Assembly: GCF_009807005.1 (NCBI RefSeq)
Contig: NZ_WUBR01000001.1
Span: 248,001 to 312,000, forward strand
Direction: 5' to 3'
DNA from: Aurantiacibacter rhizosphaerae
Lineage (GTDB): Bacteria; Pseudomonadota; Alphaproteobacteria; Sphingomonadales; Sphingomonadaceae
Length of the DNA stretch: 64,000 nucleotides
Position 1 is the stretch's first letter; each line of letters begins with the position of its first letter. Position numbers and translations under genes: made by a program. Under the pieces are notes generated by a model that saw only the letters and a program-made list of their open reading frames with translations, made no database searches and had not been told where the DNA came from. Below are positions 9,336 through 17,144 of this stretch, piece by piece.

Positions 9336-10370
9336 GTGAAGGCGACCCAGCGCGACTATGCGCAGGCCGCGCAAAAGGCAGGCAAGGCCCTGCGCATTTG
9401 CTTCTTTTGCGGCGCTGACGAAGCCGGTGCCTCTGCCGCTGCGAAGAAGGTGATCGCTACGTTGGACGAACCCGGAGAACGGGTGGAGCTGTCCGGGCAG
9501 GACCTGAAATCGGACCCGTCCCGCCTCCTCGACGAAGCGCGCTCCACCTCGCTTTTCGGCGATTCCCGCCATATCTACGCCCGCGTTTCCGGGGAGGATG
9601 CGCATGAGGCGATCAAGACCTATTGCGAGCTGGCCGACCTCGGCGATGCCGCTGGCGCGTGGCCGATCTTCATCGTCGCCACCTCCGCCACGGACAAGTC
9701 GCGCAGCGCCAAGCTGCTGATCAAGCGCGCCGATGCACTGGTGGCGATCTTCTACCCGCCAGACCTCAGGTCCGTGACCGCAGATGTGCGCGCGATGGCC
9801 GATGCGGCAGGTATGCGTCTCAATGGCAATCTGGCGGAACGTATCGCCCATGCAGCGGGCCTGGACGTGCGCCTCGCACAGTCCGAGGTCGACAAGCTGG
9901 CGCTCTATCTCGATGCCTCTCCGCAATCGCCGAAGCAGGCGAACCCGGACGATTTCGACATGATCGGCGCGTCCACCGAGGAAGACGGCTTCATGCCGCT
10001 GGTAAATGCCGCGCTGGGCGGCGAGGTGCGCAAGCTTCCGGGCGAATTGCGCCGCATGCGTGAGGTTTCGCTCAATCCCGTTGCCGTGACCCTGGCGCTG
10101 GAGCGTCGCGCGGCACAGCTGGCGCGGCTTTCGGCCAATCTGCGTCCCGGTGACGACATGCAGCAATTCCTGAAATCGCAAGGCGTGTTCTTTCGCGAAC
10201 ATCGCGAGATCGGCGACCAGTTGCAGCGCTGGAGCGGCGGCAAGCTGGAGCGGCTGGTGCCAAGGCTGACGCAGCTGCATCGGTCCTTGCTGGCCAACAG
10301 CCAGACGGCAGAACTGATCCTGTCGCAGGAATTGGCGCAGATTGCCCGATACGCCGCGGCGCGTCGCTAA
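9336..10370 (+). CDS. holA: DNA polymerase III subunit delta
   Basis: A 344-residue delta subunit of the clamp loader. It opens the beta clamp during replication. The N-terminal region (ICFFCGADEAGASAAAKKVI, then VELSGQDLKSDPSRLLDEAR) and the SLFGDSRHIYARVSG segment fit HolA. I place the start at the GTG at 9336 (MKATQRDYAQ), which gives the normal length of about 340; the frame is open further upstream inside lptE without family resemblance. It is the last gene of the leuS operon. A 228-base repeat-rich gap follows. Confidence 0.93.
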   Translation: MKATQRDYAQAAQKAGKALRICFFCGADEAGASAAAKKVIATLDEPGERVELSGQDLKSDPSRLLDEARSTSLFGDSRHIYARVSGEDAHEAIKTYCELADLGDAAGAWPIFIVATSATDKSRSAKLLIKRADALVAIFYPPDLRSVTADVRAMADAAGMRLNGNLAERIAHAAGLDVRLAQSEVDKLALYLDASPQSPKQANPDDFDMIGASTEEDGFMPLVNAALGGEVRKLPGELRRMREVSLNPVAVTLALERRAAQLARLSANLRPGDDMQQFLKSQGVFFREHREIGDQLQRWSGGKLERLVPRLTQLHRSLLANSQTAELILSQELAQIARYAAARR

Positions 10371-10399
10371 AACTGGTAAAAAATACGTAAAATCAATGG

Positions 10400-10434
10400 C
10401 GCTGCGCGGATCGCTGCGCGGATCGCTGCGCGGG
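10400..10434 (+). repeat. Three tandem copies of a 12-base repeat
   Basis: The unit CGCTGCGCGGAT occurs nearly three times in a row just after holA, inside a 228-base gap (10371-10598) with no convincing gene. The same gap holds an 8-bp inverted repeat (AGCCTTGC 10456-10463 with GCAAGGCT 10483-10490) and a 6-bp inverted repeat (GCTGCA and TGCAGC, 10561-10577) before the next gene. No T-run follows any of them. Confidence 0.7.
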
Positions 10435-10560
10435 ATAAGCGCATTCCAGTGTTGCAGCCTTGCGGCAGTATGTCCGACAATAGCAAGGCTCTACCGCACT
10501 TGCGAACGAACAGGCTGGATTTCAGGAACGATTTTGCTAGGTAATATTTCGTAGTTAAGG

Positions 10561-10577
10561 GCTGCACCCGTTGCAGC
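10561..10577. promoter_or_regulatory. Candidate operator GCTGCA-N5-TGCAGC
   Basis: A perfect 6-bp inverted repeat with a 5-base spacer, centred 30 bases upstream of the GTG start of the truncated sugar transferase. The spacing suits a dimeric DNA-binding protein, but the cognate regulator is unknown and it could instead form a hairpin in the leader RNA. Confidence 0.35.
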
Positions 10578-10598
10578 GCACAAAGCGGGGTGTGAAAA

Positions 10599-11957
10599 GT
10601 GGATCTGAGCCGCGGTGATCCGAATGTGATTCATGCCGGTGATGCGGCAGAAGTCACGTTCGACACAGCAGATCTGCAGGCGACCCGCAGGCATCCGATT
10701 GCGCCGACAGACGGGCTGGTGGGTTCGCTGGAGCGCAAAAGACTACAAATCTATCTTTTCCTGATCCTGGCTGACACCGCCGTTCTTTTCGGCACATTCC
10801 TCGCAGCGACTGCCATCTATTACGGCAGCGCGATCGATATAAACTTGATTCAGGATGGGCTTTTGCCCGCCTTCCTCCTGTTGCCGGTCTATCTGACGGT
10901 CGCCTTGTACAACGGCACCTATTCGCAATCATGCCTTACCGACACGAACCGTTCCGTGGTCCGCATGATCGCAGCCATGCTGATAGCAGCGGCATTGGTG
11001 AACTTCCTCGCCTTTTTTGCCAAGATGAATGCCGAGTTTTCGCGCGTGATCTTTACGGCTGGCATGGTTGGCGCGACCACCGCGATGGCGCTGGTTCGCT
11101 TCGGCACCTCGGCCTGGATTACCAGGCTCTGGGGGCCAAAGCCTGTAAACCAGCTGGTGATCCATGCAGGCGGACCGCGATTCACGCTGCCTTTCGCCTA
11201 CCATATTGACGCGGAGACCCACGGTCTGAGCCCGGACATGAATGATCCGACCCAGCTGGATCGCTTTGCCAAATATCTCTGCAACATGGATGAGGTGATC
11301 ATCAGTTGCGAGGACAGCGCTCGGCTGATGTGGGCAGAGATGTTGAAGGGTTCGGGCCGCCACGGAGAAATCATCTCGGAATTCACAAGGGCGATCGGCG
11401 CGCTTGGGGTGGTCCACCACGATGATGCCAATGTCAGCGGACTGCTGGTGTCCACCGGCCGCCTGGGCATGCGCTCGCGCGTGTTGAAACGCCTGTTCGA
11501 TATCGCGTTGTCCTCTGTCGCATTGCTGGCGCTCAGCCCGGTGATGGCTGCCGTGGCCATTGCCATCAAGCTGCAGGATGGTGGTCCGATTTTCTTTCAT
11601 CAGCGGCGCGTGGGCAGAGGCAACCGGTTCTTCAATATCTACAAATTCCGTTCGATGAGCGAATCTGATGCCAGGGGTGACCGGTCGGCGTCTAAGGATG
11701 ACGATCGGATCACACCCATCGGTCGGTTCATCCGCCGTACCAGTATTGATGAGCTGCCCCAGCTCATCAATGTCGTAAAAGGCGACATGAGCCATCAACC
11801 CTGGATTACCCGCTGCGCAATCAGACGATCCTATGCGCAGGGGCCGTCTTCATCGTCCTGCTGGCCACCAACCGTAGGGCCGCGCAATGATCGCCCGCGT
11901 CACCATTGCGGGCCTGGCCCTGCTGATGGCGATCGTCGCCTGCTTTGCACAGCTTGA
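10599..11957 (+). CDS. Truncated exopolysaccharide sugar transferase (WcaJ/ExoY type)
   Basis: The frame encodes 452 residues, but only residues 1-398 look like a polyprenyl-phosphate glycosylphosphotransferase. Several membrane segments lie between about residues 50 and 165. The C-terminal bacterial sugar transferase domain starts near 293, with KFRSM at 349-353 and the catalytic Asp-Glu pair D384-E385 in SIDELPQ. The sequence breaks after GDMS (codon ends 11792). The VGPRP segment and the PGLTG-type end, normally about 65 further residues, are absent and replaced by unrelated translation (HQPWITRCAI and on). It is probably inactive as it stands. The start is GTG. Two counted 60-base lines gave 50% and 57% GC, below nearby genes. 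Confidence 0.8.
   Translation: MDLSRGDPNVIHAGDAAEVTFDTADLQATRRHPIAPTDGLVGSLERKRLQIYLFLILADTAVLFGTFLAATAIYYGSAIDINLIQDGLLPAFLLLPVYLTVALYNGTYSQSCLTDTNRSVVRMIAAMLIAAALVNFLAFFAKMNAEFSRVIFTAGMVGATTAMALVRFGTSAWITRLWGPKPVNQLVIHAGGPRFTLPFAYHIDAETHGLSPDMNDPTQLDRFAKYLCNMDEVIISCEDSARLMWAEMLKGSGRHGEIISEFTRAIGALGVVHHDDANVSGLLVSTGRLGMRSRVLKRLFDIALSSVALLALSPVMAAVAIAIKLQDGGPIFFHQRRVGRGNRFFNIYKFRSMSESDARGDRSASKDDDRITPIGRFIRRTSIDELPQLINVVKGDMSHQPWITRCAIRRSYAQGPSSSSCWPPTVGPRNDRPRHHCGPGPADGDRRLLCTA
11795..11890 (+). pseudogene. C-terminal remnant of an O-antigen ligase-like gene
   Basis: In a frame different from the sugar transferase, bases 11795-11890 read STLDYPLRNQTI, then a hydrophobic stretch (ILCAGAVFIVLLA) and a stop. 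The pattern of Asp-Tyr-Pro-Leu-Arg followed by a final membrane segment is the usual C-terminus of Wzy/WaaL-type ligases in sphingomonads. Nothing of the rest of the protein is present. Its TGA overlaps the next ATG by 4 bases (ATGA, 11887-11890), as expected if these two genes were once an intact coupled pair. Confidence 0.6.
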
Positions 11958-12600
11958 TCAGCAATCGCGCCTTGATCCTTCATATGCGCTGATGGTGCCC
12001 GATGCCTTCAGCGGGAATGCGGCCCGCGAACGCGCGAAGATGGAGTTGCAGCTTGGGCAAGGGCAGGCCGCCCTCGCCAGCGCGACCATGCAGATAAAGC
12101 ATCGCCCCTTACCCGCAGAGAGCCTTACGATTCTTGCCCTGTCCGCAATCAGCGCTGGTGAGGAAGAACCAGCGACCGATGCGCTATCGGCCGCCAGCCG
12201 CCGCGGATGGCGAGAGCCGATTGCGCAGTTGGCGAGTGCCGAATCTGCACTGAGCCAGGGCCAGTATCAGGGCGCCGCGCAAAGGATCGCCGCGCTGATG
12301 GCTATGGGAACGCTTTCCGCTCCGACGGAGGAGCTGCTGGGCCGTTTGTTGCAGACGCCAGAGGGACAGCAGGCATTTGCAGAGCGTCTGGCGGCGTTTG
12401 GCCGTTGGCAAAACAACGCGCTTCTCACCGGCTATCGTGCAGGCGGTGCCAGTGCATGGGCAAGCACGCTGGCGCGGGCCAATGAACTGGGCGCGGACTT
12501 CAATTGTAACCGCCTGGGTCTATTGGCCAAGAAATACGGCGGACATCAGAACGCGGCAGATCTGGCCAAATTCTGGCCGGGTGACTGCAAGAGCAGTTGA
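11887..12600 (+). CDS. Repeat-rich helical protein (TPR-like), exopolysaccharide locus
   Basis: 237 residues. An N-terminal hydrophobic stretch (TIAGLALLMAIVACFA) acts as signal or anchor. The rest is alanine-rich helices in tandem (ARERAKMELQLGQGQAALA, AESLTILALSAISAGEEEPA, AQLASAESALSQGQYQGAA), which suggests TPR-like repeats for protein contacts in the periplasm. I recognise no catalytic motif. Translation is probably coupled to the ligase remnant through the ATGA overlap. Similar proteins sit beside O-antigen ligase genes in sphingomonad polysaccharide clusters; this is from memory of the context, not a search. It is convergent with lptA. Confidence 0.65.
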   Translation: MIARVTIAGLALLMAIVACFAQLDQQSRLDPSYALMVPDAFSGNAARERAKMELQLGQGQAALASATMQIKHRPLPAESLTILALSAISAGEEEPATDALSAASRRGWREPIAQLASAESALSQGQYQGAAQRIAALMAMGTLSAPTEELLGRLLQTPEGQQAFAERLAAFGRWQNNALLTGYRAGGASAWASTLARANELGADFNCNRLGLLAKKYGGHQNAADLAKFWPGDCKSS

Positions 12601-12657
12601 ACGTCCGGCGTTTCAGCGAGCCCGAAAATCGTGCTGACCCGTATGCGGCCGACCGCC

Positions 12658-13248
12658 TTAATTGCTATCCGGAACGGCGAAAGAACCGGAAACCCGGCCG
12701 CGTTGTCCGCTGGCGGTATTGCCCGCGCCGTCCACGCTGGAGAGGCCTGAATTGAGATCAATCACGAGGCGGCCGCCATCCAGAGTATCGCCGCCGCGAC
12801 GCAGGGCGACATTGCCGGAAAGCACGATCACGCGGCGGTTGAAATCATAGACTGCTGCATTCCCGCTGGCACGCTCATTCCCGCGTACAACGGTTACGCC
12901 GCCGGTCGCATCGATCCGCTGGATGCGCAGCGTGCCGGCGTCGGTATAGGCCACAGTCGTGCGGGCCGCAGTCAGTCGCAGATCGCCCTGCGTGATGACA
13001 ACATCGCCGGACAGCACGACGCGGTTCTGCCTGTCCTGCAGCTCGATCCGGTCCGCTGCATAGCTGACCGGCTGATTGGAATTGAAGCCTGCGATGGATT
13101 GCGCACCGGCCACGGAGCCGAAGGACAAGGCGGCAAGGCCGCCAGCCAGCAGGCCACCGGCCAGCCCGCGCAGGGCCAGTTTGCCAAGGCCGAAGCCGGA
13201 AGGCGCAGGGCGCGATCGCTCGGTGGAATTCATCACTCGCTCCATCAT
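12658..13248 (-). CDS. lptA: LPS transport periplasmic protein LptA
   Basis: A 196-residue OstA-fold protein that carries LPS across the periplasm between LptC and LptD. After an N-terminal hydrophobic segment (about residues 24-48) comes the OstA pattern: VSYAADRIELQDRQNRVVLS, GDVVITQGDLRLTA and VIVLSGNVALRRGGDTLDG. The start overlaps the lptC stop by 4 bases (ATGA). In most relatives lptB, the ATPase gene, follows lptA; here the next thing is the convergent exopolysaccharide gene, so lptB must be elsewhere. Confidence 0.92.
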   Translation of the reverse strand: MMERVMNSTERSRPAPSGFGLGKLALRGLAGGLLAGGLAALSFGSVAGAQSIAGFNSNQPVSYAADRIELQDRQNRVVLSGDVVITQGDLRLTAARTTVAYTDAGTLRIQRIDATGGVTVVRGNERASGNAAVYDFNRRVIVLSGNVALRRGGDTLDGGRLVIDLNSGLSSVDGAGNTASGQRGRVSGSFAVPDSN

Positions 13249-13901
13249 TGCATCTCAGCGGGCAGACGCAGGCGTCCCGGCACCATGCGCAGCCGGGCAT
13301 TGCCTACCAGGGAAAAGGTGCGGTTCTCCAGATCGGCACGCATGGAATTGGCGGAGAACGTGCCTGCCGGGATCTGGCCGTTCACCTGGCCTTGGCCCAG
13401 CAAGGTGCGCGAGGGCATGTCGATCGTCACGTTGCGGGCGACAAATTCATAGCCATCGGCAGCGGTGAACTGGACGATGCCGGGAATTGCCACCTGCTCG
13501 TCATCAATATCGTAAACGCCTCTGGGAGCGGTCAGCACGGCTGGCCCGCCCGACAGCACGATGCGCGCCGTCATGCCCTGCATCTCCACCTCCGGCACGG
13601 TGTTGCTCTGCTGCACGGCTTCGCCTGCCACCAGCGAGAAAGGTCGGCCTTCGCCGTCCTGCCCGCGATACATGGCGTTATCAACGCGCAAGCGGTCGTC
13701 AGCGATGGCAACCTTATTGCGGTCCAGCAGGAAGCTGATTTCTCCGCGCGGGGAAAGCGGGGTGATCAGCATCATCGCCGCGATCACGCCTACAAGTGCG
13801 GGCAGGCCAACCGCCAGCAGGCGCACGATCCGGTCGAGCGAACTGCCCGGAGCGGCGAATGCCTGGCGCCTGTTGCGCATCCTGTCGGCGGCTTTGGTCA
13901 T
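13245..13901 (-). CDS. lptC: LPS export protein LptC
   Basis: 218 residues. A basic N-terminus is followed by one membrane segment (about residues 26-48, VRLLAVGLPALVGVIAAMML) and a periplasmic beta-rich domain (RGEISFLLDRNKV at its start, MYRGQDGEGRPFSLVAGEA). It anchors LptA to the inner-membrane LptBFG complex. It overlaps lptA by 4 bases and lies 22 bases after rnd, so rnd-lptC-lptA are probably one operon, the usual order in sphingomonads. Confidence 0.92.
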   Translation of the reverse strand: MTKAADRMRNRRQAFAAPGSSLDRIVRLLAVGLPALVGVIAAMMLITPLSPRGEISFLLDRNKVAIADDRLRVDNAMYRGQDGEGRPFSLVAGEAVQQSNTVPEVEMQGMTARIVLSGGPAVLTAPRGVYDIDDEQVAIPGIVQFTAADGYEFVARNVTIDMPSRTLLGQGQVNGQIPAGTFSANSMRADLENRTFSLVGNARLRMVPGRLRLPAEMQ

Positions 13902-13923
13902 CGAACTTGCCTAACGCACGAGA

Positions 13924-14544
13924 TCATGACTCGTGGCTGAAAATATCCTTGTCTGCCCATCCGGCAATATCCAGCCGTGCACGGGCGGGCAGGAATTCGT
14001 AACACGCCTCTGCCAGCTCCAGCCGGTCCTCCCGCTTCAATCGCTCGATCAGGATCTCGCGAAGGCGGTGCAGGTATCGCACATCGGATGCGGCATATTC
14101 GCGCTGCGCATCGTTCAGTGTGGGCGCGCCCCAGTCGCTCGATTGCTGCTGCTTTGACATGCTTTCGCCCAGCAATTCTTCCGTCAGGTTCTTCAGGCCG
14201 TGGCGATCGGTGTAGGTGCGCGTCATTTTGCTGGCGATCTTGGTGCAAAACACCGGCGCTGCCACCACGCCGAGGTAATGTTCGATGGCGGCCAGATCGA
14301 ACCGGGCGAAGTGATAGATCTTCACCCGCGCCGGATCGGCCAGAACTGCCTTCAGATTGGGCGCATCGTAATTGCTGCCCTTGGCGAAGCGCACCAGATG
14401 CTCGTCCCCCTGACCATCGCTGATCTGCACCACGCACAGCCTGTCACGCGGGGTTACAAGGCCCATGGTTTCGGTATCGACGGCCACGGGGCCATCGGCG
14501 AGCACGCCTGCGGGCAGGTCTTCTTCATGAAAATGTACAGTCAT
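13924..14544 (-). CDS. rnd: Ribonuclease D-type 3'-5' exonuclease
   Basis: A 206-residue DEDD-type exonuclease. The first metal motif is DTET at residues 23-26, and YHFARFDLAAIEHYLG and YAASDVRYLHRLREIL supply the later Asp and Tyr-x3-Asp motifs. It is the short form, with the exonuclease domain only and no C-terminal HRDC domains, as is normal in alphaproteobacteria. It trims the 3' ends of tRNA and other stable RNA. I chose the ATG at 14544 (MTVHFHEEDLP). It is divergent from ung with 99 bases between the starts. Confidence 0.9.
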   Translation of the reverse strand: MTVHFHEEDLPAGVLADGPVAVDTETMGLVTPRDRLCVVQISDGQGDEHLVRFAKGSNYDAPNLKAVLADPARVKIYHFARFDLAAIEHYLGVVAAPVFCTKIASKMTRTYTDRHGLKNLTEELLGESMSKQQQSSDWGAPTLNDAQREYAASDVRYLHRLREILIERLKREDRLELAEACYEFLPARARLDIAGWADKDIFSHES

Positions 14545-14643
14545 CGCCTGTCGCCTTAGGCGGATTGGGGATGGGAGGGAAGGGCTCACTGGAACTGCAT
14601 CCGGCAAGCCCGTATCGCCGGGCGAAAGGATGGCGAGCGACGC

Positions 14644-15327
14644 ATGACAGATTCGATACCCGATGCATGGGCACCCGTGCTTGCCCCGGTGCTGGACACA
14701 CCGCAATCACGCCAGCTGGGCGGCTGGCTTCGGGCAGAGGAGGATGCGGGCAAGGTGATCTTCCCCCCGCGCGGCAGCCGCCTTCGCGCGCTGGAGCTAA
14801 CCCCGCCGGACGATGTGCGCGTGGTGATCCTGGGGCAGGATCCCTATCACGGGCCGGGGCAGGCGCATGGTTTAAGCTTTTCGGTGCCTGCAGACGTTCC
14901 GCCGCCGCCTTCGCTGAAGAACATCTTCAAGGAGATGGAGAGCGATCTTGGCCTCACCCCGCCTGCTGCCGGCAATCTGGAAAGCTGGGCGCGGCAGGGT
15001 GCGCTGCTGCTGAACAACACGCTAACGGTGGAGCAGGGGCAGGCGGGTAGCCATGCGGGCAAGGGGTGGGAGGCCATTACCGATGCCTGCGTCGCCGCCA
15101 TTGCCGCGCGGGCGGAGCCGACGGTGTTCATTCTGTGGGGCAGCCATGCGCAGGGCAAGGCCGCGCGCATTCCCGAATTGCGGGAGGCGGACCGGCACCT
15201 GTTGCTGAAAAGCCCGCATCCCAGCCCGCTTTCGGCCTATCGCGGGTTCTTCGGGTCCAGACCCTTCTCGCAGGCCAATGCATTCCTTGAAAAGAGCGGG
15301 CGCGGCACGATCGACTGGCGATTGTGA
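14644..15327 (+). CDS. ung: Uracil-DNA glycosylase (family 1)
   Basis: A 227-residue family 1 enzyme that removes uracil from DNA to start base excision repair. The water-activating motif GQDPYHG is at residues 64-70 with D66, and the second motif HPSPLSAYRGFFG is near the C-terminus. The length is normal. It is divergent from rnd and followed after 41 bases by the DksA-type gene. No domain is missing. Confidence 0.97.
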   Translation: MTDSIPDAWAPVLAPVLDTPQSRQLGGWLRAEEDAGKVIFPPRGSRLRALELTPPDDVRVVILGQDPYHGPGQAHGLSFSVPADVPPPPSLKNIFKEMESDLGLTPPAAGNLESWARQGALLLNNTLTVEQGQAGSHAGKGWEAITDACVAAIAARAEPTVFILWGSHAQGKAARIPELREADRHLLLKSPHPSPLSAYRGFFGSRPFSQANAFLEKSGRGTIDWRL

Positions 15328-15368
15328 AATTTTGACAGCGCGCTGCGTGTGAGACACCTTGGCGGGCG

Positions 15369-15704
15369 ATGACCGAGGATGACGCCCGCACCGTGCTGAG
15401 AGAGCGGCTTGCCGAACTGGCACGGCTGGACGCGCTGAGCGAGGAAGGCCGCGCGCCTGTAACCTTGCAGCAGGACAGCGTCGGCCGCCTCAGCCGCATG
15501 GATGCGATGCAGCAGCAGACCATGGCGCAGGCGGAGGAACGCCGCCGCAACGCCGAACGAACGCGGATCATCGCCGCCCTTGCGCGCCTGGACGAAAGGG
15601 AATGGGGCTATTGCGGCACATGCGGGGAGGAGATTGCGGAAGGCCGCCTGCGCAACGATCCCAGCGTGGTGCAATGCCTGCAATGCGCTTCCGCACGCGG
15701 CTGA
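15369..15704 (+). CDS. TraR/DksA-family zinc finger protein
   Basis: A 111-residue protein with an N-terminal helical part (LRERLAELARLDALSEEGRA, then AQAEERRRNAERTRIIA) and a C-terminal four-cysteine zinc finger (YCGTCGEEI ... CLQC). This is the short DksA-like type, thought to act through the RNA polymerase secondary channel. The acidic tip residues typical of full-length DksA are not obvious, so its effect on transcription is uncertain. It sits 41 bases after ung. A second such gene is at 47362. Confidence 0.85.
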   Translation: MTEDDARTVLRERLAELARLDALSEEGRAPVTLQQDSVGRLSRMDAMQQQTMAQAEERRRNAERTRIIAALARLDEREWGYCGTCGEEIAEGRLRNDPSVVQCLQCASARG

Positions 15705-15833
15705 CGCGCATCCGCATCCGCGCAGTTTCCCCATTTGCCGGGAACGGTTCTTAAACCCTTCTGACCCTATGGTTGCCGCTGAATTAGGCAATCCGTGCGC
15801 CACCTGTTGGCAGCGCGCGAACAGGGATGACAC

Positions 15834-17144
15834 ATGTATATCAACCAGACGCATCTGGCCGACAGGAAAGGCCATGCCGAGGCAAGCGATGCGATGGTGG
15901 ATCGCTTCGATGTGGCGATGATCGGCCTTGGCTATATCGGCCTGCCGACCGCCGCGATCATCGCGCGCGCCGGCCTCTCGGTGCGCGGCGTGGATATTTC
16001 GCGCCGGATTGTCGATCTCGTCAATCAGGGCGAAGTGCACATCCAGGAAACGGACCTTGATGCACTGGTTAAAAACGTGGTGACCGACGGGATGCTTACC
16101 GCATCCACAGAGCCGCCGGTGGCCGACATTTACCTGATCGCCGTGCCCACTCCGCTGGCAGAGGGCAACCAGCCCGATATTTCCATGGTACTGGACGCCG
16201 CGCGCCTGATCGCTCCGGTTCTGCCTGTGGGCGGCTGCGTGATCCTGGAATCGACCTCTCCCGTGGGCACCACGCAGCAGATCTGCGCCGTGCTGGCCGA
16301 ATTGCGGCCCGACCTGTCCATTCCCGGGCACTGCGGCGACAAGGCGCCGGACGTGCATATCGCCTACTGTCCCGAACGCGTCCTTCCCGGTAAGATCATC
16401 GAGGAACTGGTGGCGAATGACCGCGTGGTGGGCGGCATGACACCCGAATGCGCGCGGCGCGCGCAGGCCTTCTACACCCGCTTCGTTCGCGGCGACTGCA
16501 TCACCACCACCGCGGGCGTCGCCGAAATGGTGAAGCTGACTGAAAACAGTTTTCGCGACGTGAACATCGCCTTTGCCAACGAGCTTTCACTGGTGGCAGA
16601 GCACATGGGCATCGACGTGTGGGAAGTGATCCGGCTGGCCAATCGGCATCCGCGCGTCAACGTGCTGCAACCCGGCCCCGGCGTGGGCGGGCACTGCATC
16701 GCGGTGGACCCGTGGTTCCTCGTCTCCAGCGCGCCCGAACAGGCCCGCGTGATCCGCACCGCGCGCGAGGTTAACGATGCAAAGCCCGATCACGTGGTCG
16801 GTCGTCTGTCCGCCATGCTGGAAGGCAGCCCGGATGCAAAGATCGCGTTGCTGGGCCTCGCCTTCAAGCCCAATATCGACGATTTCCGCGAAAGCCCCGC
16901 GCTGGAAATCGCCGAGAAGGTGGCCGCGAAATATCGCGACCGTGTGCTGGTGGTGGAGCCATTTACGAAAGAACTTCCCGGATCGATGGCCAACAGCGGC
17001 GCTCGCCTGGTGAAATATGAAGAGGCGATGGCAGAAGCAGACCTCGTCGGCGTGCTGGTGGATCATGATGCATTCCGCTCCGCACCGCGCTATCTCAGTG
17101 CTGACAAGTTGGTGTACGATACCAGGGGCATGTGGGCACAATGA
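15834..17144 (+). CDS. wecC: UDP-N-acetyl-D-mannosamine dehydrogenase
   Basis: A 436-residue UDP-sugar dehydrogenase that oxidises UDP-ManNAc to UDP-ManNAcA with 2 NAD+. The NAD-binding motif GLGYIGLPTA is at residues 31-40. The catalytic cysteine is C288 in GPGVGGHCIAVDPWF, and the C-terminal part (LGLAFKPNIDDFRESPALEI) is normal. The stop overlaps the wecB start by 4 bases, so the two successive steps are translated together. It probably supplies an acidic sugar for an exopolysaccharide; a true enterobacterial common antigen is unlikely here. Confidence 0.93.
   Translation: MYINQTHLADRKGHAEASDAMVDRFDVAMIGLGYIGLPTAAIIARAGLSVRGVDISRRIVDLVNQGEVHIQETDLDALVKNVVTDGMLTASTEPPVADIYLIAVPTPLAEGNQPDISMVLDAARLIAPVLPVGGCVILESTSPVGTTQQICAVLAELRPDLSIPGHCGDKAPDVHIAYCPERVLPGKIIEELVANDRVVGGMTPECARRAQAFYTRFVRGDCITTTAGVAEMVKLTENSFRDVNIAFANELSLVAEHMGIDVWEVIRLANRHPRVNVLQPGPGVGGHCIAVDPWFLVSSAPEQARVIRTAREVNDAKPDHVVGRLSAMLEGSPDAKIALLGLAFKPNIDDFRESPALEIAEKVAAKYRDRVLVVEPFTKELPGSMANSGARLVKYEEAMAEADLVGVLVDHDAFRSAPRYLSADKLVYDTRGMWAQ

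Noticed and set aside
547-10560. The 11-mer CGTAGTTAAGG at 547-557 and 10550-10560 as a shared promoter element
   Set aside because: Repeated 11-mers are expected by chance hundreds of times in 64 kb, and the first copy overlaps a stop codon.
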